Source: Paenibacillus algicola (lineage in GTDB: Bacteria > Bacillota > Bacilli > Paenibacillales > Paenibacillaceae). From it: DNA of 64,000 nt. Positions 40,266 to 48,779 of this stretch are shown here, piece after piece (positions within the stretch are counted from its first letter, which is position 1; each line of letters begins with the position of its first letter). The stretch is from NCBI RefSeq assembly GCF_005577435.1, contig NZ_CP040396.1, positions 3,841,001 through 3,905,000 of the forward strand, in the 5' to 3' direction. The position numbers and the translations under genes were made by a program. Under the pieces are notes generated by a model. It worked only from the letters and a program-made list of their open reading frames with translations. It was not told the origin of the DNA and made no database searches.

Positions 40266-41219
40266 TTGAAAAGATTTAAGTGGTTTTTTTCTCTCTTATT
40301 GGTTTTGATGTTAGCACTGCAGCTAACAACAGTGCAGACAAATGCTACAGAGCTAGTTGATTCAACGATACCGAGTTTTGTAGATTTAGGTGAAAATTCA
40401 AATGATATTGGTCAAGAAGTAGTTTTAGAGTTTGTTAAGGAATATAATGAGTTTGAGAATCCTAACGAAGTAACTGATAAATATTTTTACTTCACATTTG
40501 AAGACGATGGTTCTTCAAAGACGAGCGAGATTACCAAGTATGAAGCTAACATGATTTCATCTCTTTCAGCGGTACCTTCATCAGCTGGTGGAGTAGTGGT
40601 TTCTGTTAGACTAGACCCAGCGGGAGTTAACAAGGCTACTTTTACTTCGAAAATCATATCAATCGCTGGTAGCAAACCCAATAAACTGGACTTTAAAATA
40701 CAATTAGGTAAGTCTATGACAAGGTCAAATTCCACAACAATTGTGTCTTCAGTAACAAAAAGACTACAAGGTATCCTCGGTATAAAAGTTGGTGCAGAGG
40801 TGACGCATACATTTGACGTGACGCAGACAGGATTCTATACGGGAGTGTTAGACCTTACGGCAAGTAATCTGATTGGGTCAACACTCGGTACTGACAGAGC
40901 GAATTCGCCGACGTTGTTATTGAATAACAAAGCTAAATTGTACCCTGTGTATACTGACCCGGCTTCCGCAAGAGTGATGAGAGAACCTGACAGAGCAGAT
41001 TGGGCAAGAACCCCATCGATTGATTGGACTTATAATGATACTAAAAAATATAGAAAATGGTATAATGAAACATATCCAAATGTTTACGATTGGACCAAGA
41101 ACCACGTTCATCACATGCGTCCTAGAAACTTGGGCGGAACTAATGATTATAGTAATTTAATTCCACTTCCTAGCACCTTCCACACTGGTACTGTATCACC
41201 TTGGTTTGTAAATTATTAA
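40266..41219 (+). CDS. Secreted protein with C-terminal HNH nuclease toxin domain
   Basis: 317 aa from TTG 40266, six bases after GGAGGAG; ATG 40260 is too close to that site. Residues 1-27 are a signal peptide (KRFKWFFSLLLVLMLALQL, then TNA before TE). The middle is beta-rich and unrecognised. The last ~70 residues are an HNH-type nuclease: KNHVHHMRPRNLGGTNDYSN then LIPLPSTFHTG, with His-His, Asn and final His in colicin/pyocin-like order. The next gene looks like a SUKH immunity protein, so this is a toxin-immunity pair aimed at competing bacteria. Codon use is AT-rich like the rest of the cargo. Confidence 0.7.
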   Translation: MKRFKWFFSLLLVLMLALQLTTVQTNATELVDSTIPSFVDLGENSNDIGQEVVLEFVKEYNEFENPNEVTDKYFYFTFEDDGSSKTSEITKYEANMISSLSAVPSSAGGVVVSVRLDPAGVNKATFTSKIISIAGSKPNKLDFKIQLGKSMTRSNSTTIVSSVTKRLQGILGIKVGAEVTHTFDVTQTGFYTGVLDLTASNLIGSTLGTDRANSPTLLLNNKAKLYPVYTDPASARVMREPDRADWARTPSIDWTYNDTKKYRKWYNETYPNVYDWTKNHVHHMRPRNLGGTNDYSNLIPLPSTFHTGTVSPWFVNY

Positions 41220-41230
41220 CACAAAAGGCG

Positions 41231-41755
41231 ATGAGAAATGTGGATAAATCCGGAGATTTAAACAAAGTACTAAGGTATCAGGTATGTAAACATAAACAAT
41301 CTCTAATTAATAAAGTGGTCATACAAAATATAGAAGGTTTTGAAGAAGAGGTCCCTTTAATTTTTAACGATCCAGTTCCAGATGATTTGTTAGTAAATGC
41401 CGTAAAACTGATTTCATATAAGCTACCGATTGATTATGTGGATTTTCTGAAAACAACAAACGGCTGTATGCTTTTTGATCAGGAAAACAGTCTGTATAGT
41501 ATTGAGGCAGTTCTTGAAACAAAAGATGTAACTGATTCGACATATGGCTTACCTGAGCTGCTTATTGTGGCTTATATATTACAAGATTATATTATGATTA
41601 ACCTTAAAGAAGTAGCGGAAGGTAAACAAGATTACATGTATACAATTGACGCTTATTCTCCGATTGATTGTCTAAAGAGTTTAAATTGTGATTTTCAAAC
41701 ATGGCTGAATCGATTCATTTTATGTCAGGGAAATAAATATTGGGAATGGTTATAG
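41231..41755 (+). CDS. SMI1/KNR4 (SUKH)-like immunity protein
   Basis: 174 aa from ATG 41231; the frame is open from 41201, inside the toxin gene end. The central part follows the SUKH pattern: a helix, then LPIDYVDFLKTTNGCMLFDQ (the usual LPxDYxxFLxxxNG), SLYSIEAVLE, and a strand-rich end. Placed 11 nt behind a secreted HNH nuclease gene and followed by a strong terminator, it is most likely the cognate immunity protein protecting the producer. Low overall similarity is normal in this family. Confidence 0.7.
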   Translation: MRNVDKSGDLNKVLRYQVCKHKQSLINKVVIQNIEGFEEEVPLIFNDPVPDDLLVNAVKLISYKLPIDYVDFLKTTNGCMLFDQENSLYSIEAVLETKDVTDSTYGLPELLIVAYILQDYIMINLKEVAEGKQDYMYTIDAYSPIDCLKSLNCDFQTWLNRFILCQGNKYWEWL

Positions 41756-41796
41756 AAAAGGTTCTGCTGTATAAGAACAGCAGAACCTTTTTTTAA
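41755..41796 (+). terminator. Terminator of the toxin-immunity operon
   Basis: AAAAGGTTCTGCTGT pairs with ACAGCAGAACCTTTT around a short loop and is followed by a T run. From here to about 42020 no gene is seen. Confidence 0.9.
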
Positions 41797-42020
41797 TTGA
41801 TTCACCTAGATTTCTAAGAGGGACTAAATAGAAGTACAAGACCCCCAGCGGTACAATAAATTCAGTAGAAGCACCATCGTTGCTCTTCTTATTCACCGAA
41901 GAATGGACCAAAATATATAGCTTAAACTCATCAGTAGAGCATCCAACGGTATACTCAAGTTATGAAGTGATAATTCTCGCTCTCCAACTTCAGCTGAGGT
42001 ATCTATTTAGCCCCTATTTA

Positions 42021-43215
42021 GACTTGGACAGTACACCCCTTACTTAGATACAATGAAATCAAGCGGAGGGGAACGAGAGATGAAAAAGAAACAATACGAC
42101 TTAAACTTCAAGAAATGGTGGTAGCCAAGGGAAAAGAGATTGGCAATATGACGGCGGTAGCGCGGCAACATGAGCTCGATCCTAAGGTGGTTCTCAGATG
42201 GGCCAAAGAGCTAAACCGTAAGGATCCTGGATCAGTTAGACGGGAACTGTGTTAAGCAAGCGAAATTCATTCCTACTGCTGAAGATTATGCACAGTTGGA
42301 AAAAGAAAATGAAAAACTGAAGAAGCTCTTTGCGGAGCAAGCCTTAGAGAGGGATATTCTCAAAGACCTACTAAAAAAAAACGAACCCGCACTTGCGGAT
42401 AAAATAGAGATTGCCCAGAAATACATTGGACAAGGGCATAACATCCGCTTTGTGCTGCGCGTATTAGAGGTCGAACGTTCTACGTATTATGCACATGTGA
42501 ATAGAATCCAGCAAGAAGCCAAATCGATCCACAGGGTCGGTCGCCCCGCACCTGGTTACTCATACACACAAGACGGCAAGCCCGTTAGCGATGAACAGAT
42601 TAGTGAATGGATTACGGAGTTCTTGGCAGGAGAAGGCGCAGCGTATGGTTATCGTAAGCTTACGGTGCTTCTTCGAAGACGCTACAAACTGAGGATTAAC
42701 AAAAAGAAAGTATACCGCCTTTGCAAGCTCATGGATGTACTTCGCCCACAGCGCAAAATCATCCTCAAATACCCCAAGCGACTTGCGAACAATCGCGTAA
42801 TAACCGCCTCAAATCAGTTGTGGGAAGTCGATATTAAATATGGATGGATTCATGGAGAGCAGCGATTTTCTTTATTATGAGTATCATAGATGTGTCTGAT
42901 CATGCCATTGTCACCTATCATATCGGACTGACCTGTGAGGCCAAGCATCTCGTTCAAATCACGCATAAAGCACTTATGAAGCGCCAGCTCTTTGATCAAG
43001 CAGATCAAGCAGATAAGCCTGTCATACGTTCCGATAATGGTCCGCAGTTTATCAGCAATCGGTTTGCAGAGGCCTGTACGGAGTTTGGTATGGTCCACGA
43101 GCCACGAGCGTATTCCACCTAAAACGCCGAACAAAAATGCTCACATCGAATCCTATCATGCCATCATCGAACTAGAATGTTATCGTCGCAATGAATTCGA
43201 TACCTCCAGTTCTAG
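42021..43215 (+). pseudogene. Broken IS3-family insertion sequence
   Basis: orfA starts at 42080 (MKKKQYDLNFK) and is frameshifted; its helix-turn-helix part MTAVARQHELDPKVVLRW is in another frame. orfB runs from 42296 (leucine zipper-like EKENEKLKKLFAEQALERDI, then YGYRKLTVLLRRRYKLRINK) to the DDE core VDIKYGWIHGEQ, with breaks near 42875 and 43115. Later pieces give RSDNGPQFISNRFAEAC and AHIESYHAIIELECYRR. The 3' end of the core and the right terminus are missing, the sequence running straight into the DGQHR gene end. It is therefore inactive and 3'-truncated. Confidence 0.8.
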
Positions 43216-43218
43216 GAA

Positions 43219-44217
43219 TTATGACTTGCATAATGCTACAGCTAAAATATCACCAGCTAATAACCTAGACCCACTGATTCCTTTAAGGTATTTTAACGGG
43301 CCTTCTGCACCCCATTCCATTCCCTTTAATCGCTTAACAGACTTCTGTATAAGGTTGTAATCTATTTTCCCCTGATGCTTGGTTACTGTGGCCAAGAAGA
43401 TCTCAGCTCCAGCAATGGCCAATGCATTCAAGCAAACAATGTGTGTTAACCGATACTCTTTGTAATTAAGCCACTCCGTATTAAATTGTTCTTTAATTGC
43501 ATTAAAATAGACCAGAATAAGCGTAAGTTTCTCTTCTTTGCTCAGTGACGAAATTTCACCTGGTTTTGTGATCAGTTCCAAAACTTTATATAAATTTTGA
43601 AGTGTTACATGACGTCCCGATACCCGTTTTCCAGTGACCGTACCAATAAAATGAAAGGGGCTATCCCCTCTTATTATCAATTCAGTCGCCACCCAGCTAT
43701 TTTCATCTGAATTTCGATGAAGATATTTACTTAATGAAGTACCAATTCCTTTAGCCTTGGTATTAATGGTGTCAAACAGGTCGATCTCTTCGTCTTCATC
43801 CAGATAATGAAAAGCCAAAAAAGGAACATTGATTTCTGAATTGGTATCCTGTGTATAGCGCTTTATTCCCCCCAAACGATGCTGCCCATCCATCAAGGAG
43901 GCCTGTCCTTTACAAATTAATCGCCCATAGGTTGCCCTTGACTTGTCGTATGGGCTAAATTCCCACTTTGATTCTGCATTTAACAGGATCGGTGTAAACA
44001 GTGCTTTCTCTCCTTTTGAGAGATATAAAGCAAAATCGTTACAACGTTTACTATCAACCGGTCTCTGGTAACCTTTCCCTGATGGATGATTATATGGCTT
44101 TACGTAGGTAATTTGTAAAGCAGAAGTAGCGGAAAAGTTGCCTAGATATGCTACTTTTCCACGCATTTTATATTGAAGAACATTCTCAATAACTTGGTGA
44201 TGTGGCAATGATGTCAT
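43219..44217 (-). CDS. DGQHR-domain (DndB-like) protein
   Basis: 332 aa. The hallmark LMDGQHRLGGIKRY lies near residue 112; family blocks around it are YQRPVDSKRCNDFALYLSKG before and DEDEEIDLFDTINTKAKGIG after. DGQHR proteins include DndB, the regulator of DNA phosphorothioate modification, which binds DNA and ATP. No dndC, dndD or dndE is nearby, so this is an orphan, probably used as a regulator or part of another cargo system. It is divergent from an XRE regulator gene 134 bp away. The 3' end abuts a truncated IS3, but the frame ends normally. Confidence 0.75.
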   Translation of the reverse strand: MTSLPHHQVIENVLQYKMRGKVAYLGNFSATSALQITYVKPYNHPSGKGYQRPVDSKRCNDFALYLSKGEKALFTPILLNAESKWEFSPYDKSRATYGRLICKGQASLMDGQHRLGGIKRYTQDTNSEINVPFLAFHYLDEDEEIDLFDTINTKAKGIGTSLSKYLHRNSDENSWVATELIIRGDSPFHFIGTVTGKRVSGRHVTLQNLYKVLELITKPGEISSLSKEEKLTLILVYFNAIKEQFNTEWLNYKEYRLTHIVCLNALAIAGAEIFLATVTKHQGKIDYNLIQKSVKRLKGMEWGAEGPLKYLKGISGSRLLAGDILAVALCKS

Positions 44218-44350
44218 TTGATATACTCCTCTAAATGAATTTCTTATTTACATTTTAGAATATATAACACCTATTTTCAATTGGTATTATGTAGTTTAAC
44301 ACTCTTCATTCCTGTTCGAAACTTGCCTACTCTTAAATAGAGGTGGCATA

Positions 44351-44713
44351 ATGTCAAATCCATATCTTCAGGTAGGTAAAAAAATTAGGTTATATCGGAA
44401 AGCAAGAAAATTAACACAAGAAGAATTAGGGGAAATCTTAAAGATTGATCAGTCTTATATAGGAAGAATCGAACGAGGTGAAGTAAATATTACTTTAGAT
44501 ACTATCTACAAAATATCTGATGCTCTTCAAATAACGCCTGTTCAACTTCTCGAGGACGAGAAAAACGACCGCGAAGGAAAATTAAGAACAGATATTCTAG
44601 ATAAAATCGATATACTGTTAATTCCTTTAACCGTTGATGAGCTACAAGGGGTTCATCGAGTAATAAAGGAAGTATTAGCATTAAAAAATATAAATAAAGG
44701 CAAACATCCTTAA
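44351..44713 (+). CDS. XRE-family regulator
   Basis: 120 aa. A complete Cro/C1 domain, GKKIRLYRKARKLTQEELGE then IDQSYIGRIERGEVNITLDT, occupies residues 8-65. A short helical tail follows. GAGGTGG precedes the ATG. Divergent from the DGQHR gene, it probably controls the shared 134-bp promoter region. A terminator follows. Confidence 0.85.
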   Translation: MSNPYLQVGKKIRLYRKARKLTQEELGEILKIDQSYIGRIERGEVNITLDTIYKISDALQITPVQLLEDEKNDREGKLRTDILDKIDILLIPLTVDELQGVHRVIKEVLALKNINKGKHP

Positions 44714-44731
44714 AGAACTTGTTTAGAATTC

Positions 44732-44764
44732 AAAACACCCTCATTAAACTTGAGGGTGTTTTTC
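44732..44764. terminator. Bidirectional terminator after the XRE gene
   Basis: AAAACACCCTC pairs with GAGGGTGTTTT around TTAAACTT-like loop bases, with A and T runs on both sides. Ends the plus-strand regulator gene. Confidence 0.85.
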
Positions 44765-44915
44765 AAAATTTATTAAATTCAAATTCTTCTGAAAGATCTA
44801 ATCGTATATGCATTTCTTACCTCTACATCTTGGTGTAGCGTTTAGCACCGCGCCTTATAGCATAAGAACTCAGCAAAAAAATAATTGCCTGCTCTGAAGA
44901 GAAATAGAAAGTTCT

Positions 44916-44954
44916 TCAAAAAACCGAAACCATTAGTTGGTTTCGGTTTTTTGA
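44916..44954. terminator. Bidirectional terminator after the DisA-like operon
   Basis: TCAAAAAACCGAAACC pairs with GGTTTCGGTTTTTTGA, a perfect hairpin with T runs both ways, about 50 nt beyond the stop of the 434-aa gene on the minus strand. Confidence 0.88.
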
Positions 44955-45004
44955 ATTTAGCACTCCTCAAACTCGCCATATATATAGGTAACATGTTAAT
45001 TACA

Positions 45005-46309
45005 TTACCTTATCGTATTGTATATTTCATCAGCAGCGGCCTTAACACTTCCTTTTTGACCTCTTTCACTTGCAATCAAAAGTTTATTAATCAGTCCATT
45101 TTTGATGTTCTTCTCATGCAATTTATAAGTCTTCACAACACTAACCCAACGCTCTACTATGTCACTGCTCTGTTTCAACTTGAATATAATAACTTCGTCA
45201 CCAGGTAAAACAGAATTCAAATAATACTCCCAGCGATCTGGTGTCAGAGTATTGAGGATCTGATCTATAGCATCTTGGGCACTCCATGCAGTACCATAAA
45301 CGTTGCCCAACTTACAAGCTAATGAAGCAGTTATACATTTCCCTAATGCTGGAACTGGAATAGAAGATCCTAAACTTTGAAGATTTTTAGCAGCAGCTGG
45401 CTCATTATAAAAGTTATTCATGCCAAAATGTTTGCTTAATAAGTTATTTGCTGCCTCGATAAATGTATTTGAACGTAGGCTTTCTGGAACATAGTCAAAG
45501 CCTTTTGTCTTCAATAAAACCGATTTTAGAGCTTTTACTAACGCGGTGTTCCCTTCATTAGTTGCTTCTGAATACGCAGACCCAACGGGATATCGATCAT
45601 CTGATAACAAATCTTCCCAGATTGTTGGAATAATACTCACCATGTTTGCAAATACAATTTCCTGCTCTGCACCTTTTTGTGTTTTGGAGAGATTAAGCAA
45701 AGTTCTTACAGTTGTTCTCTTATAAAAATAAGGACTAGTCAAAAGCGTTCTATAAACTTCATTGTCCTCAGTCAAAAGTTCACGTTTTAGTATATCCCTA
45801 AAGTTAGTAAAATGAATTTGATGCTGGTCATCTGTCATTGCAAGAACATATTTTACACAAGCCTTTATGGTTGCCATAGCCTGCGTAATATCCAATTCAT
45901 CTTCTGTATTTCTATCTAAAAAGTGTCTTATCAACTCACTACTATTTATAAACAGCATTTTTGCTGTCTTATTAATTAGACCAAGGTCAGCACTTAAATT
46001 AATAATATCAACTTCAGACAGAAAATCGTCTTGATCACCGGGACTATCTTCAGCTCTTCCAAGCATCTCAAGCACGAACTCCCTACCAAAGGAAAGCACC
46101 TTTTGACGAAGGATATTAATAGTTCTATTCCATGTGTACTCAACAGCCATATCGTATAGCTCTGATGTAAATGCAGCCTGAATTTTTGCAACTTCTTTTT
46201 TAGAAAGCATATGCATATTTACATATCCGGTTATATCAATGATACTGGATACATTCGCTGGTAAATCTGCTCCATTTGGAGAATCCCATAATACAATTTG
46301 ATTTGACAT
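45005..46309 (-). CDS. Unrecognised 434-aa protein paired with a DisA-like protein
   Basis: I do not recognise the family. The protein is soluble, almost wholly helical in pattern and slightly acidic, with no P-loop, zinc or catalytic motif I can point to. There is a small/Gly-Ala-rich patch near residues 310-345 (SIPVPALGKCITASLACKLG, then VYGTAWSAQDAIDQIL) and a C-terminal charged helix. ATG 46309 follows the upstream gene by 6 nt, with a ribosome site inside that gene's end, so the two are co-translated. The arrangement suggests a partner or effector for the nucleotide-cyclase-like protein. It is intact and ends before a strong terminator. Confidence 0.55.
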   Translation of the reverse strand: MSNQIVLWDSPNGADLPANVSSIIDITGYVNMHMLSKKEVAKIQAAFTSELYDMAVEYTWNRTINILRQKVLSFGREFVLEMLGRAEDSPGDQDDFLSEVDIINLSADLGLINKTAKMLFINSSELIRHFLDRNTEDELDITQAMATIKACVKYVLAMTDDQHQIHFTNFRDILKRELLTEDNEVYRTLLTSPYFYKRTTVRTLLNLSKTQKGAEQEIVFANMVSIIPTIWEDLLSDDRYPVGSAYSEATNEGNTALVKALKSVLLKTKGFDYVPESLRSNTFIEAANNLLSKHFGMNNFYNEPAAAKNLQSLGSSIPVPALGKCITASLACKLGNVYGTAWSAQDAIDQILNTLTPDRWEYYLNSVLPGDEVIIFKLKQSSDIVERWVSVVKTYKLHEKNIKNGLINKLLIASERGQKGSVKAAADEIYNTIR

Positions 46310-46315
46310 ACTTAT

Positions 46316-47368
46316 TCACTCACCTACTCTCTTATAAAAGGAATTGCCATCCTGTGATAAGAAGAAGACACCAACGATTTTAGGTTCACCAGAGAGTAAT
46401 ACTGTATTTGCTGCTCTCTTTCTGGCTCCACCTTCATTTGGGACTTCCACACCATGAGGTGTCTTTCTTACAAATACATTATAGCCTCTTACCCTTGCAG
46501 ATGTATCCACTATTGTCATTCCATCAACATTCAGCATATCTAAAAAAAGTCCTGATAAACCGTAGTATGCCTCTGCAGAGACAATATCCTTATTATTCAA
46601 AACAGAGTCTAATACTTTTTGCCCCAAATCAATTGGTTCCTCGAACCATATTCCATCAGCTAAAAACTCTCCAGGTTCATAATCCGGTTCAACAATCAAA
46701 CAAATGGTTCCATGGACTTTATACGGAATTACTCGAAAAAGGTTATTAAAAGCCTTTTTAAGTATTTCTCTGTGATCCGAATCATTAATAGATGATGTAA
46801 TTTCGTCAATCATCAGCGGAAAATGAACGGTTCTTTCACTTTCGATTTCAAGAAACCTAGAGTCAACGGTTAAGTTACTTTTATGTAAACCACAAAGAAG
46901 CAGTTCAAAATTATTTAACGTTTTCACTTCTATTGCTGCATAATCAACTAAATCGAGATCATCAACATTAAACAAGTTTTCAGAAATAGACAATCCAATT
47001 GGTCCAGAAAACGACCTAATTACACCATAATGGACTTCTTCTTCGTTTATATCAATAAAAACATGCCATCCATTATTACAAAATGGGATTAATGACTTCA
47101 CAATCTTTTCCAAGTCAGAACCGTCAGTTTTTCCAGTTCTTGTTTTTATCATATACGAATTCGAGACTGTTTTTATTGCTTTTTTAATATTATTTGAAAT
47201 TAATAATCGAGGTCTTATCTTATGCCCTTCTTCTTCATAATTACAAAGCCTTGATAATAAATGCAGGAAATTTCTTGTGAAATCATCATCGATATTTATC
47301 TTTTCCGTTTCGAATAGCTGTTCAACTCCATCCCGAACCGAGAAATGATGTAATCTTTGCTCAACCAT
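46316..47368 (-). CDS. Divergent diadenylate-cyclase (DisA_N-like) protein
   Basis: 350 aa. Residues about 265-348 resemble the DAC domain: LFLDMLNVDGMTIVDTSARV, then GGARKRAANTVL, then FFLSQDGNSFYKR. Compare the genuine cyclase CdaA in this window: LHDGAVIIQNG, GTRHRAAIGIS, VVVSEETG. The DGA is DGM and RHR is RKR here, so cyclase activity is uncertain; it may be a sensing or inactive variant. Residues 1-260 form an unknown mixed alpha/beta region. ATG 47368 has GGGAGAG upstream. It is the first gene of a two-gene operon. Related DisA-like domains have been reported in predicted nucleotide-signalling conflict systems; that link is inference. Confidence 0.5.
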   Translation of the reverse strand: MVEQRLHHFSVRDGVEQLFETEKINIDDDFTRNFLHLLSRLCNYEEEGHKIRPRLLISNNIKKAIKTVSNSYMIKTRTGKTDGSDLEKIVKSLIPFCNNGWHVFIDINEEEVHYGVIRSFSGPIGLSISENLFNVDDLDLVDYAAIEVKTLNNFELLLCGLHKSNLTVDSRFLEIESERTVHFPLMIDEITSSINDSDHREILKKAFNNLFRVIPYKVHGTICLIVEPDYEPGEFLADGIWFEEPIDLGQKVLDSVLNNKDIVSAEAYYGLSGLFLDMLNVDGMTIVDTSARVRGYNVFVRKTPHGVEVPNEGGARKRAANTVLLSGEPKIVGVFFLSQDGNSFYKRVGE

Positions 47369-47532
47369 TTAATGACTCTCTCCCTACAAGACAGTGTTGT
47401 ATAAACAATACTAACAAATGCAGCTATTTATTGCACCAGAATATTACAATAACATTTAGGACGAGCGGCGTAGGTAAGATTAGTGAACACCTTTAATAGA
47501 TTTATGAAGTCTTACTGCCTTACTCCAAACAT

Positions 47533-47727
47533 CTATGTATAATTTCTTTTAATAAATTGACAACTCTCTTTCATATAATAAATCCCGTTAATTCTTACAG
47601 AACTCTTAGTTTGTTTTTCGATAATCCCACCATAATCAATCAATTCATACTCTTGGTAAACCTCCACAATCCATTGTTGAAGCATAGCTTCATTAAAATG
47701 AGAGGCTTTAAATAAAAGTTGTTGCAC
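47533..47727 (-). CDS. Small hypothetical protein
   Basis: About 64 aa from GTG 47727, eight bases after GGAGG; GTG 47736 is an alternative. The product has a helical start (VQQLLFKASHFNEAMLQQWI) and a short strand-rich end (SSVRINGIYYMKESCQF). Nothing recognised. The good ribosome site and standalone position argue for a real small gene of element B. Confidence 0.4.
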   Translation of the reverse strand: MQQLLFKASHFNEAMLQQWIVEVYQEYELIDYGGIIEKQTKSSVRINGIYYMKESCQFIKRNYT

Positions 47728-47891
47728 ATTTTCCACCTCCTACTATCATAATAACTTGCGTTCTATATCAATTAACTTATTATACTATTAATTTTTTCAG
47801 ATTTGTATTTGATGCCTAATAACCTGCTCAATTTCCTGAAACAATTATAATGGACATGTCGCTTCCTAACCAATCTGTACTGTACCCCACA

Positions 47892-48120
47892 CTAGACAAT
47901 CCGAATGGGCTTGCCATGCATAAAGCCTTTAGTAATGTTCCTTTTACTGACCCGACCACAATTCTTTTGACAACTACTTCTAGAAGAAAGGATAGGCCAC
48001 CAACATCGGCAGCATGCCAATGACGGCAATAGCCATATTGACTGTCCCAATCGACGCCGTTGTGACCATCTCACTCGAATAGGAGCTGAGCTCGCCGCTC
48101 GCCAGAAACTGCGCATTTGA
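47892..48120 (-). pseudogene. Fragment of a sugar ABC-transporter permease gene
   Basis: The minus strand encodes NAQFLASGELSSYSSEMVTT then MAIAVIGMLPMLVAYPFF and, after a frame change, VVVKRIVVGSVKG. This is the C-terminal segment of LplC/YteP-type carbohydrate permeases (ending YPFLQKYF..GVMIGAVKG), common in Paenibacillus. Everything upstream of about 48120 is missing and the end is frameshifted. It is chromosomal debris inside the element. Confidence 0.6.
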
Positions 48121-48295
48121 TAAAATTAATTCTACAATTTTTCCCATGAGGATATACAAGCTCTTTAGTATATTTAAGAGTATAGACTTAGCTCCAGTAC
48201 TTTTCATAATGGCTATGTTAAACTTAAATGTTGTTTTTCTTAAAAAAGTTAACCGCCTGATATTCAGGCGGCTATTGAACACTTCTTATATTTAA

Positions 48296-48760
48296 TTATT
48301 CAACCGTTATCTCGTATGGTTCGGATGATATTAGGTATTCCTTCCGTTCACCATCTATTTCAATTGCAAACGATGCTTTCCCAATCAATGTATATTTCCC
48401 TGGCTTCTCAATGGAGATTTTCTTATTTTCATCATCGTTTATTTTACTATCAGGATTATAAAACTCTTTTGGTTTGATTTTATGACTTATGTCAATAGTG
48501 TTTGTAACGAAACTGTCTATCTGCGGCTTATTTTCTTCATCGTAAATTTGTACATGAATTAATGGTGCTGCATGTAAAACTTCAACGCTGGTTCCTGATA
48601 AGTTAGTAATTCCAGTTATTAGCTCAATTTCGGTGTTAGCTTCTAAAGTAGTTTCATCTACCGTTTTTACAGTTACCGAAAAATCTTCTTCTTGCACTGC
48701 TTTGTCTGATTGTGAACATGCTACTGTAAATAAAAGAATTAACAAAGTGAAATATTTCAT
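48296..48760 (-). CDS. Small lipoprotein
   Basis: 154 aa. The N-terminus KYFTLLILLFTVACSQSDK is a lipoprotein signal with lipobox TVAC, Cys 15 being the lipid anchor. The mature part is beta-rich (VKTVDETTLEANTEIELITG; PGKYTLIGKASFAIEIDGER), like small Ig-type or YtkA-like exported proteins. GAGGAGGG lies six bases before the ATG. It stands next to an IS1595 transposase gene, whose stop is only 20 bp away, so its own promoter may have been displaced. Function unknown. Confidence 0.65.
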   Translation of the reverse strand: MKYFTLLILLFTVACSQSDKAVQEEDFSVTVKTVDETTLEANTEIELITGITNLSGTSVEVLHAAPLIHVQIYDEENKPQIDSFVTNTIDISHKIKPKEFYNPDSKINDDENKKISIEKPGKYTLIGKASFAIEIDGERKEYLISSEPYEITVE

Positions 48761-48779
48761 GTGGAACCCTCCTCGTCAC

